Positions 54,817 to 64,000 of a stretch of DNA of 64,000 bases are shown here, piece after piece. The notes beneath the pieces are model-generated. The model saw only the letters and a program-made list of their open reading frames with translations, searched no databases and was not told the DNA's origin. Source of the stretch: Oegoconia quadripuncta (Eukaryota > Arthropoda > Insecta > Lepidoptera > Autostichidae); assembly GCA_949316235.1 (NCBI GenBank), contig OX438747.1, positions 32,088,601 through 32,152,600 of the forward strand, given 5' to 3'. Positions within the stretch are counted from its first letter, which is position 1; each line of letters opens with the position of its first letter. The position numbers and the translations under genes are program-made.

Positions 54817-54825
<9 letters not shown>
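54545..54825 (-). repeat. SINE family C, full length
   Basis: The minus-strand head (GCGTCGCTGGCTCAGCGG, then GAGTTCGATTCCCAAGCAGG), TGAAAGAAAACATCGTGAGG and AGCGTGGTGGACTATGGCC. Next to it a 33-nt T run and a LINE fragment at 54850-54935. Confidence 0.8.
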
Positions 54826-54854
<29 letters not shown>

Positions 54855-55139
54855 GACTGGATACGCGTTTGACCACAATCTCACCTGATGGAAAGTGACG
54901 ATGTGGTCGGAGATGAAGCACGCGATCTCAGTAACCTTTAACCTCACATTTACTGCAAATAAGTTGTCAGAGATAAGATAGCCAGTCCCCCAAATGTGTT
55001 GGGCTACGAGGTGGGCCACACGCGTTACTCTCAAATAAACAAAAATTCTCAATTTCAATTCCATTTCAATTCGCCCTATTTATACTTCATAATAAGTATT
55101 TATTTACAAAAAAAAAAAGTATTTATGTAATATATCATA

Positions 55140-55345
55140 TATATGCCCGCCTGGCTAGCTACCACCATCTTAACTAAATCTGCCGCCAAGCAGCAATGTT
55201 AATAGCATTGTTGTGGTCCGGTTGTCAGAGATAAGATAGCCAGTCCCCCAAATGTGTTGGGGTTTCCGGGCCAGTACGCTTCCACCTTCGACCTCATCTT
55301 CACTTAACATCAGGTGTAATTGAGGTCAAGTACCAACCCGTTATG
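55140..55345 (+). repeat. SINE family A, 3' two thirds
   Basis: Starts in the body at TGCCCGCCTGGCTAGCTACC and ends in an A-rich run. The head is absent. Confidence 0.7.
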
Positions 55346-55349
55346 AATA

Positions 55350-55491
55350 AAAAAAAAACAAGAGCACAATACTGTAAGCTATTGTATAAACCTCCTTGCC
55401 GCAAATACGTTTATGAAAATAATGTTTATAATATGTGTATAATATTGTATAACAATCTGCCTGACGAAATAAAATTAGTTAAATTAGTTAA
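55350..55491 (+). pseudogene. LINE ORF2 tail, left part of a nested stack
   Basis: Reads LYKPPCRKYVYENNVYNMC, then ILYNNLPDEIKLV. This resembles LFN.LP.EIK-type non-LTR C-termini. The matching right part (UTR shared with 9530-9765 inverted) resumes at 58612-58800, so a MITE and then a hAT element interrupt it. Confidence 0.5.
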
Positions 55492-55634
55492 TGGTGTCGA
55501 TTCGGATGTACACCAACTAAACTAAAACCAGTTTTGGAGCGATGACGTCGCATCTATACTGTACCGGGCAGAAAGATACAGTACTACTCTAAAACTGGTT
55601 TTAGTTCAGTTGGTGTACATCCGAATCGTCACCA
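55492..55634. mobile_element. Palindromic MITE, host of the hAT insertion
   Basis: Nearly perfect foldback: the left arm GGTGTCGATTCGGATGTACA mirrors the right arm. Same family as 43655-43806. The hAT target duplication starts at its right end (55632). Confidence 0.8.
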
Positions 55635-55639
55635 ATGAC

Positions 55640-58603
55640 CAGTGGCGTAGCGTGGGGGGGGCAGGGGGGGCCATGGCCCCGGGCGGCAAATGAAAAAGGG
55701 CGGCGCGGCGAGCACGAGATTTTTTAATTATTATTATTATAATAGAAAATCCTTTTTCAAATCGCTCGCGCTCCGCGATGCCCCGAGTTGGACGGCGCGG
55801 CGGGGCGGGGCGGCGGCGGCGAGGTGCAGCGCGGGGCGGCCATGGGGCGGCAGAGGTGCATTCGAATGCAGCCACAGAACAATAAGCATATTGTTCTGTG
55901 AATGCAGCCGAAATACAGGCAATACAGCCACAGAGAAGATGACACCAGTGCGAATAAAGGCAACTTTTTAGAATTGGTGCATCTGCTGGCAAAGTACGAT
56001 CCTATTCTCAGAGAACGGTGGCGATATTCAGCCTAATTATACAATGTAATATAATTGTAACCCAAACTTATTTAAAAGAGCAACCCTTGAGTTTCTTGGT
56101 CGTTCTTCTCTGGGGAATCTGCTTTGCTAATGAGCAATAATGTCAATAATTTTAATATTAAGATAAAAAATGTGACGTTTTGTAGTGATAATCTTTATCC
56201 TACGAAATAAATATTTTTTGACTTTGACTTTGAACATTTAGTAAGAATAAAAATGGGCCACAAAATTTCTCTCACTTACATGTCACCAGAAATTCAAAAC
56301 GAGTTCATTGAAATTTTAGGAAATAAAGTTCGCCAAGAAGTCGAGTCCAAAAGGCCAAGTATTAACTCCATGATTTTTGACAGTACCCCGGATATTTCAT
56401 ACATAGATCAAACAAGCCAAGTATTACGATATGTGATGATTGAAAACCAGGAGATTCGAGTAGAGGAATCTTTTATAGATTTCATTGAAACGAAAAGCAA
56501 AACTGCGGAAGGTTTTAGTGACATGATACTAAGCAAACTCGAGGCTGATGGGCTCGACATTATGAACAGTTAGAGGGCAAGCTTACGATAATGCTGCTAC
56601 GATGGCTGGAAGACACACAGGTGTGCAGCAGCATATAAAGGATATCAATCCTAATGCCGACTTTGTCCCCTGCTCAAACCATTCATTAAATCTAGTTTGC
56701 CAACATGCAGCTTCAGTGGAGATAAATTCCGTGACTTTCTTTGGTACGCTAGAACGCTGCTACGCTTTTTTTTCTTCATCGCCGCACCGGTGGGAGTTCT
56801 TCTTGCAGCCACAGGAAAAAGTTTTCAGAGGGTTCAGGACACACGTTGGAGCGCTAGAGGTGACGCTGTGAATGTCCTTAGAGATCATTACAAGGAAACT
56901 TTAACTGCACTTGAAAATCTGACGGAACGGACGAAAGCTTTAACACGCGGACGGACGCAGGAAGTTTATTAGTCGCGATGCAATCATTTTAATTTTTACG
57001 TTATTTAGGACTCTGGCAACCGGTACTGCGTGAAGTCAATGATGCTCAAAATTATTTACAAACAAAGGGACTAAATATACATCAGTGTGCTCAGAAAATA
57101 AGCGCTTTACAGACCGTATTGGAAGCAAAACGTGATGAATATATAGAAGAGGCTTTAATATACGCTAAAAATGTAGGTGAAGAGCTTGAAATTTCGTTTG
57201 AACCCCCAAGAAGAATAAGGAGGAGGCATATACTTGGCGAGGGAAGTAGAGATGTTGGGTTATCGTATGAAGACGACTTGAGGCGGACAATGTTTTCCTC
57301 AATAGATAGAGTAACTGCTGAAATTTGAGAAAGATTCCAACAGTTACAGAATCTAGCGCAAAAATATGCCTGTTTAAGACCTGCAGTAATATTGGGTGTC
57401 GACGAACTTAACCTAGATCATGCTCCTCAAGACATTAATAGAGAAGAATTCAAGCTTGAGCGCATACGTCTACGGGCTTTCGTAGCTGCGAGGTCTGTAA
57501 CAGATGCAGACTGTAAAAAAGAGCTCATTAAGTCAGGCCCATTTGGTTTATTAAAATACATTATTGAGTGTAAACTTGAAGATGGCTTACCAAATATTGT
57601 CATAATGTTAAGAATATTCCTAACAGCTGCCGTTAGTAATTCCAGTTGCGAAAGAAGTTTCTCTAAATTAAAATTAATCAAAAATTATCTGAGATCAACT
57701 AGGTATGTCCACGTTGAGATTATCAAATTTAGCTATATTATCAATCGAACATTACCTACATATTGATCTCGTTAATTGTATAAAAGATTTTGCTTTAAAA
57801 AAAGCACGAAGAGCATTTTTAAAACATCGTGCGTTTTTTAAAGCAAAACTTTTGTACATGTCCTAATTTCTAGGCATGGCCCGACACGCGTTTGAACTGT
57901 TTTTTATTAATTAAAGAATTTACAGAGGGTGTTATTTAAAGGATAAGCTTAATATTCGTATATCTGTGAGCAGAAAAATGTAATCTGTCAGCAGAAATAG
58001 CTGATTGACCAGTAACTCATGGCTAGCAAACATTTCTAAATCAATCAGCAATTTATGTCATTCTGGACGGCTGTAAAAAAATTTGTACAGCATATTTTAT
58101 AAGCTTAATTATATAAGTTGCAATAAGTGACTTATATTTACCAAAATTTTGGTAAACACGCAGAGTAAGCAACAAATGTACTGTTATGCAGCATATAAAA
58201 GTAGCAAAAATATATTATTTTGCTAACCATGTTTTAAATATGTATAACGATCAAATACATTGCTTATTGACATGTTTTCTCTGCTAATCAATCATGAAAT
58301 CTTGCTGGTAAAGAAGTTATTTTGCAGACTGAGTGATTGTTTATTACGCAAACTCATGTTATTGTAAACTACCTATTTATGATTTAATTACTGACCATTA
58401 TCAAGATTATTTGCGGAACAAGGATTGATGCCTGATTTGTTTTCATGCAAATAAAATCTTTTTAAGCTAACCAAATGATTTAAAGGCTGTTTTTATGGCT
58501 GTACAAATTTTATAACGGCTTAACATAATTATTTCTCGTTTATTGGAGGGGGCGGCAAAATTCTCGTCGGCACCGGGCGGCTGAAACTCACGCTACGCCA
58601 CTG
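55640..58603 (+). mobile_element. hAT transposon, 2,964 bp, perfect TSD
   Basis: The ends are CAGTGGCGTAGCG and, reversed, CAGTGGCGTAGCG. The 8-bp CCAATGAC lies at 55632-55639 and at 58604-58611. The left subterminal region is very GC-rich (55650-55860) and includes GGCGGC runs; a LINE-like 3' end (56040-56235) sits between it and the coding region. Confidence 0.9.
56253..57766 (+). pseudogene. hAT transposase, broken
   Basis: Resembles ZMYM/TTF-type hAT transposases. Order: SLTYMSPEIQNEFIEILGNK, RVEESFIDFIETKSK, then (next frame) GQAYDNAATMAGRHTGVQ and PCSNHSLNLVCQHAA, then (next frame) VQDTRWSARGDAV. The last frame has LSYEDDLRRTMF and the C-terminal dimerisation region FLTAAVSNSSCERSFSKLK. 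Frameshifts occur near 56570 and 56790, and another before 57100; an in-frame TGA is at 57326-57328. The N-terminal zinc finger is not visible. Transposase activity is lost, but intact ends and target duplications indicate a fairly recent insertion. Confidence 0.85.
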
Positions 58604-58802
58604 CCAATGACAATATATTTCAAATTCGACTAATACAATGGCTTCATGCAGTCTATTTATAGCGTAAAGGAATATTTAAATTATCAGAATGCTATGTAAA
58701 GTGTCACAAATCGTATTGAGCACATCTGCATGCAGATTGAATACATGATTCATAAAATTTCTTATACGACCAAACTGTATTCTGGCAAATAAATATATCC
58801 TT

Positions 58803-59075
58803 ATATAATAATATCCTTAGACATACACACAGCGCCATCTAGTTCCGCAGTAAGCAACTATGGGCTTGTGTTGTGGATACCAGATGGTTGATGTACCTAC
58901 ATAAATAATATTTTTTTTTGTAAATAAATACTTATTATAAATGAAAACATCCATAACTCGAGTACACACGTCCGTATTCATCACACAAACAATATGCCCC
59001 TAGCGGGATTCGAACCCGCAACCTTTTGGTATAGTGGTCAGAGTTGCTAACCACTACACCAAACGGGTCGTCGTA
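58803..59075 (-). repeat. SINE family B, full length
   Basis: Minus strand: head TTTGGTGTAGTGGTTAGC and GCGGGTTCGAATCCCGC; tail with TAGATGGCGCTGTGTG. Intact apart from point changes. Confidence 0.85.
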
Positions 59076-59789
59076 AATAATTTCTTTCTTTTTTTCTTTC
59101 TCTGTATACCTATCATTTTTGGCTAAGCGTGCACCTTCAACAAAAACTAAGTGTCAATGTTCAAACCATATTATAATTTCTGAATCTCTTCATCAACAAT
59201 GGACGGGCAACAAGGAAAACGTAACGGTTAAATTAAAAAATTAATTCATTTATTAAAATTTCATTGTAAACAATTCACCATAATGCCTCTGATTTGATAT
59301 CGTCTTATTGTTCTTTATATATAACATCTATATTAATAACAGGTTTCACGTAGCCACTAATGAGGGACGGGGTGGTGACGTCACATGGCCATACACATCT
59401 GAAAAAAAAAAAGATCTTTTTAATCTATAATAATCCGCATTCGCCTTCGCGAATATTCGCTTATTTCTTCGCATTCGCAAAGATATAACGTCAGAGAAAA
59501 ATACAGAATATGAACACAATATTAGGAAAATAACACAAAAAACTATTAAATAACTCATGTTAACACATAAGTAATCTCAAAATTGAGTTTCTCTTTGAGA
59601 TCGATCAAATACTGTCGAAACCAATCGGCTTTGTTCGCTTTACAATTCTCAGAATAAGTTACGACCGGTAACAAATGCGTGCAACTCGTGTAGCATATTT
59701 GAGCCATAGATAAATGGCGCTGGGTTTAAAACTGAATAATCTCATTCGTATTCACAATGCTTAAAAATTGATATTCGTTACATCACTAC
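59076..59789. other. Intergenic, no gene seen
   Basis: A 70-codon minus-strand frame at 59346-59558 begins with a hydrophobic run (MSYLIVFCVIFLILC) but has no supporting signals. Confidence 0.25.
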
Positions 59790-60140
59790 CACCGACACAC
59801 TCACCCACTCACATTCAATTCCGCACACACTCGCATACTCACCCTCTCACCCACCCACACATCAACACACTCACCATCTCACCCCCCACACACTAACACA
59901 CTCACCCTCTCACCCACCCACACACTTACACACACACACTAGCCCACTTACACACACACTAGCCCACTTACACGCACACACTAGCCCACTTACACACAAA
60001 CACTAGCCCACTCATCCACTCACACACTGACACGCTCACAAACTGACACACTCACAAACTCACCCACTCACACACGCACCCACTCACACACGCACCCACT
60101 CACGCACGCACCCACTCACACACGCACCCACTCACTCACG
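59790..60140. repeat. CACA/CACTCAC-rich minisatellite
   Basis: Irregular repeats of ACACACTCACCCACTC type, with local units such as ACTAGCCCACTTACACACAC near 59940 and CGCACCCACTCACACA near 60080. Confidence 0.9.
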
Positions 60141-60189
60141 ACCTCCATTTTGTAAACCTTACGACGAATTGCGTACCGTTGCGAATGTT

Positions 60190-60420
60190 TTTTTTTTTAT
60201 TTATGTTGCACTTGTACCTATGATTCTCCTCGGGTAATAGCTGAAAATCAGTGTTTTGTTCATTGGACAATCTCACACACAGAGCTGTGACCCATTTGTC
60301 CTACTGCAGCACACATTATGCTTTGTTCTGTACCTAGTACCTACCTTTTTTTTAAGAAATACTCTTTAAACTTTATGTATGTGTGTGATTGGAGTAACAA
60401 ATAAACGATCTATCTACCTG
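60190..60420 (+). repeat. LINE 3' end
   Basis: Ends AACAAATAAACGATCTATCT at 60390-60415, a short TATC-type tail. No coding part. Confidence 0.4.
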
Positions 60421-60461
60421 TTCGTGTGTGCGTGTCCTGTATATGTGCGTGCGTAGCTACG

Positions 60462-60695
60462 TTACAGTTCTCGAGGCGTAAGCTCAGCTTTGCATTTGTG
60501 TGACTGACGTCAAGCTGCTAGCGGTACAAGAGGTGAAGTGCGGCATGTGCGCGGCAGGGAAGCGACGCGCAGCGGACACGCCGCGCCTCAGGCCGCGTTT
60601 AAACAATGCGCGGGACGCGCTGCGCCACAAGCCGTATCTCTATCTGTGTGCACTCACACAAATGCAAAGCTGATCTTACGCCTCGAGAACTGTAA
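60462..60695. mobile_element. GC-rich foldback MITE with 42-bp arms
   Basis: The left arm begins TTACAGTTCTCGAGGCGTAA (60462) and continues AGCTTTGCATTTGTGTGA; the right arm (60654-60695) is its complement with few changes. The interior is rich in CGCG (GACGCGCAGCGGACACGCCG). Confidence 0.8.
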
Positions 60696-60811
60696 CAATT
60701 CTTGGGAGGTCTTCAGTATCTTTATAGACTGATATGTGATAATATCATTTTGACACAGACTATACCAGATAAAAAAAACCCGCAAGTCGCCTCACCTTCG
60801 ATAAGATATGT

Positions 60812-61552
60812 GGCAGGGAGGCGATTCTCGCGCAATAGACATTATGTCGTATTCGACATATCTCGAAATAAAATGGCGAATGTCGAATGAAACAGAATTT
60901 TCGTATTCTCAAAATGTCACGTTAGAGAATTGTCTATTCCCAGCGCTCGACTTACAACGAGTGGTAAATGTCAGTCGACATTGGATCTCTATCGTCAAAT
61001 CGTAGGTATCGTAGTGACATTTCTTTCTGCTAGTTTGGTATTGGAAAAGTGTTTGTGTTTTTGTGTGATTTATCGTCTAAGTGCCATTTATTTAGCTCTT
61101 AAATCGACAAATTCGACAATGTTAGGTGACGAAGTAATAGGAGTTGACAAATTTTATATCTTCATGTCAGATTGACACTTGCTTGAGTTACGTTTTACGC
61201 GGATTTGTTTAACAAACCAGTCATTCTGTGGAATCTTTTTCGTTAGATTTCAATAATAAAGCAATACCTTGTAGTTTATTTATACTCTGAAATGAAGTCG
61301 GTTAAGTCTTATATTTCAGAACCTATTATAAGGCTGGATTCGTTGATCTCGATTACGACTAAACACAATCGATAAAACGGAACGTAACTTAGATCGACAT
61401 CCCAATAGTTCGTGACATTTTATCTCTAGCGACCGCGAGAATACGTTTCTTTCGTATCATAGACATTTTTGTGACATTTTTAATCGACATTCCACGATTA
61501 GACATTATCTCGAATTAGAGATATCTCGCATGAACTGAGAATCGGCTCCCTG
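60812..61552. mobile_element. Foldback element with GGGAGGCGATTCTC ends
   Basis: The left end AGGGAGGCGATTCTCGCGC pairs with the reversed right end AGGGAGCCGATTCTCAGTT. Many internal ATCTCGA and TCGACAT steps are mutually complementary. I could not identify a target duplication. Confidence 0.55.
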
Positions 61553-61739
61553 GTCTGTTTCTGTCGTAAACAAATTGTAGGATGTAGTGGAACGATACGG
61601 CTTTTAGGGGCCAGTGATCAAATGACAAAAACGGAATACATAGCGCGTTCATTTCATCCCTCGTCATAACTGTCTATACGAACCAAACGATTCCTTTCAT
61701 TTGAAAAAAGAAAGTATTTATATGGATTTGTGTTACAAA

Positions 61740-61950
61740 AGTATTACAATAGTATACAACTAGCTTTCCGCCCGCGTGGAAGTTTGCATCAATATTGGTT
61801 CAGCAAAAAAAATAGCCTATATGTTAATCCAGGTCCTAATCTGTCTACCCACCAAATTTCATCCAAATCTGTCCAGCCGAATAGGCATGAAGAGGTAACA
61901 AACATACATACAGACATACGCACAAACTTTCGCATTTATAGTTTATAAGG
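61740..61950. repeat. Dispersed element common in insects
   Basis: Begins with CTAGCTTTCCGCCCGCG and ends with AACTTTCGCATTTATAGT; the central block ACCAAATTTCATCCAAATC is retained. A short relative is at about 41470-41540. Superfamily not determined. Confidence 0.5.
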
Positions 61951-62225
61951 TCCGTATTAATAAATCAATCTCAATAGAAGTCTTGAGGCTGTATCAACCG
62001 AGATGCGTCTTAAGCAGTTGACGCTATCTCAAGCTCCGTGCTAATTTATAAACCAATCTTAAGGTCTACTCAGCTGAGATCACTTCTCAAGCCTCAGCGG
62101 CGAATGAATGATAGTTTTGAGTTTCGTGTATTAATACGTACACCTCTCAAGTGAGTACTGCTTGAGTATGCACGTGCTTTTCAAGTTTCAAGTTAGGTTT
62201 ATTAATCAACACGTTTACTTTTTCT
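61950..62225. mobile_element. MITE of the ATTAATAAACC family, right end lost
   Basis: The left end GGTCCGTATTAATAAATCAA is intact; the sequence stops at CACGTTTACTT, about 60 bp short of the copy at 38688-39012. Confidence 0.65.
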
Positions 62226-62721
62226 GAAGTGTGTAAAAATAAATGTTCAAAGCAAATCTGATTATCATCATCATCTCATATGATGTTTTTGCCATCGACT
62301 CTCTAAGAAGAAGAAGCCACAGGACTCCCACTGCTAAACATAGGCCTCCCATAGTTTCCAGAGCCACCGGTTGGAAGTGGCCTGTATCTTCTGTATCTGT
62401 ATTCTCGCGACCTTCATGTTGTAAACGCATATTTACCGATTTTTATTTAAAAATACCGAGTTATTAAATTGTCTCCACCAAATATTTCATTATTTCTTCC
62501 ATTGGCAACACTGTACGGAACGCTTTAATGTTTGTCCGACAATAATACGACCGTAGACAGTTTTATTATTGGTTTATATTTAGCTTTTACACTAAATCAT
62601 TCATTGTATTAGTCATTATTGCATATCGGTTATTGCTCGTATCTAACAGTTTAGGGGATTAGCGAGTTTGAGGACGTGGTCTTCCTTATCTGTGGGACAG
62701 TGGTCGGCGTCATAGTTATAT
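62226..62721. other. Repeat remnants, no gene seen
   Basis: A minus-strand RTE-like 3' fragment is at about 62290-62420 (ACTGCTAAACATAGGCCTCC). The rest is unassigned. Confidence 0.35.
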
Positions 62722-63310
62722 TGGGTCTTTACCTATGAAATTGGAGTTTTTTTTCTTCGTTAATCATATGTACTAATTCCTGCGATTTTCAAAGCCATAT
62801 CCAAATTTGTTTTATATTTGGAAAATGGAATATTATTTCAAGGTTTCACATGAAATATTATTCGTCGTCGAAATATGAAATAATAACATGTCGTGGTTGC
62901 TCCAACCCGACACATGCTGAGTGGAGACCTTTTTGGATTTAGTATAGGTATTGTAAACTTATGTATACATCTTTATAACAGAAATCCAAATAAATACTTT
63001 TCTTTCTATCTTTCTTCTTCAAATATTTTTTAATGTCTGGGCTAAATCACATAATAAAAAAAAAATTGAGCAGAGCTCTTTTCATGTGCTTCCCATAATC
63101 ATTTCTTAGATTCGCTGAACCTTTAATAAAGCGGTTACTTTTAAAAATTAACGCTGCCTATACTTAACTTAATGTTATCCGATAATACACACAAATTCTA
63201 GCTAAATTTGGATATGACGTTTCCAAACAAAATCAAAAATGTTTGTATGGAGGAAACAGTCTTAATGAAATTCTTCATACAAAACGCCAATTTCATAGGT
63301 AAGGACCTAA
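62722..63310. mobile_element. CCTATGAAATTGG MITE split by a LINE tail
   Basis: The left end ACCTATGAAATTGGAGTTTT and right end CCAATTTCATAGGTAAGGAC are inverted. About 145 bp at 62865-63012 is foreign: a LINE-like 3' end with a TTTC tail. Compare 47611-48030. Confidence 0.7.
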
Positions 63311-63379
63311 TACAAAGCTACCTTAGATAATTGGTGTTTTACACGATTGCGCGACATGAAGGGAAAAGTAACGTGTTTC

Positions 63380-63770
63380 ATCACCATTTTCTTGCCCTAG
63401 TCCTTCATTTGAGGTCGACGCAGTATGTCTTTTTCTTCCATACTCTTTTGCCGTTACCTCATCTTCACTTATTTTGCGTTCAAATCACCCCTCACACAAT
63501 CCATCCATCTTTTCTATGGTCTTCCTCTTGTTTTCCATCCATCCACATTCATTACTCTCTTAATAACATGTCCATACCCAGGCGAACGATTTCCTTTCAT
63601 TTCAACTTTTCTGTTTAAACTCCCTCTTACATACTCATTCCTTATTTTAGACCACCTCATCACTCCACTCGTAGATCTTAATATTCTCATCTCCGCTGCA
63701 CGCAACTTTCTTTCATCAGTCATCTTCATGGCTCAACAGACGACAACATTGAGACAGGTGTTTATCAGTC
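63380..63770 (-). pseudogene. RTE-like LINE ORF2 C-terminus, degraded
   Basis: The minus strand reads RAAEMRILRSTSGVMRWSK, IRNEYVRGSLN and MKGNRSPGYGH, then VMNVDGWKTRGRP. This is the same region as 49237-49690, with a deletion of the usual linker. The remaining 230 bp of the window is AT-rich and unassigned. Confidence 0.7.
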
Positions 63771-64000
63771 TATAGTATGTATGTTTTAAGAGGCTGACAG
63801 CAGCCAATTGCGTTGAAAGATTATCATTTTTTGTAAAGCATATAGCTCGTATCATTATAAAAAAAGTTATAGGTAAAATTGATCATATTTCTGACAACAT
63901 TCATGTTTTCAAAACATAATTACACAATCTTCTCTCGATAGAATTTAATTGCAAAGTAGCATCTAAAAATGCATGAAATCTTATTTTTCTCAGATATGCA

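Noticed and set aside
55606..55992. Pro/Arg/Ala-rich minus-strand proteins
   Set aside because: They are translations of the GC-rich subterminal block of the hAT element.
59790..60140. Telomere-like or CRISPR-like array
   Set aside because: Irregular CA-rich units without constant repeats and unique spacers; simple minisatellite.

Overview
The window looks like a lepidopteran (moth or butterfly) nuclear contig. It is AT-rich and dense with insect mobile DNA. It carries three tRNA-headed SINE families in many copies, 5'-truncated non-LTR retrotransposons with short 3' tails, mariner and hAT elements, and many foldback MITEs. There are no bacterial-type operons, rRNAs, CRISPR arrays or convincing free-standing tRNA genes. 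The species cannot be named from the sequence alone.

I infer two head-to-tail secreted, highly repetitive protein genes on the + strand, which together resemble a silk, cocoon-glue or sericin-type locus. Gene A (about 12.28-24.15 kb) probably starts with a 10-codon signal-peptide exon (12277-12306). An intron full of transposons follows, then one 6,363-nt exon (16865-23227) encoding about 278 tandem heptads of the type PEPPCDK/PEPTCDQ, with a Cys every seventh residue. A Gln-rich head precedes the heptads and a duplicated YRDPL module ends the exon. A short QAQS exon with a TGA (24104-24153) probably closes the gene. At least one small exon between exon 1 and the giant exon is not identified with confidence, because the phases do not join directly.

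Gene B (39818-52127) can be assembled exactly. Five exons of 42, 34, 27, 117 and 2,384 nt join in frame to 867 codons plus a stop. The product has a signal peptide, a short acidic N-terminal region and about 65 Ser-rich decapeptides of the type SGSDSSSQSS, as in sericins. The last exon has no ATG, so it is easily missed by ORF scanning.

Layout: 1-3.5 kb, SINE/LINE/MITE mosaic; 3.8-9.2 kb, degenerate array of a module carrying CACGTG; 9.2-12.1 kb, retrotransposon pieces including an R1-clade insertion with a 16-bp target duplication; 12.1-24.3 kb, gene A; 24.3-39.7 kb, intergenic repeats, a deleted mariner, an inverted SINE pair, and two or three orphan microexon-like segments; 39.7-52.4 kb, gene B with transposon-filled introns; 52.5-64 kb, a second mariner relic, a 2,964-bp hAT element with perfect 8-bp target duplications nested in a MITE nested in a LINE, and further repeats.

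If the two genes are co-expressed, A would supply a Cys/Pro-rich acidic polymer that could cross-link through disulphides, and B a hydrophilic Ser-rich adhesive. That is inference. The exon phases, repeats and signal peptide are read directly from the sequence. Most other open frames in the window are shadows of the giant repeat or retrotransposon fragments.
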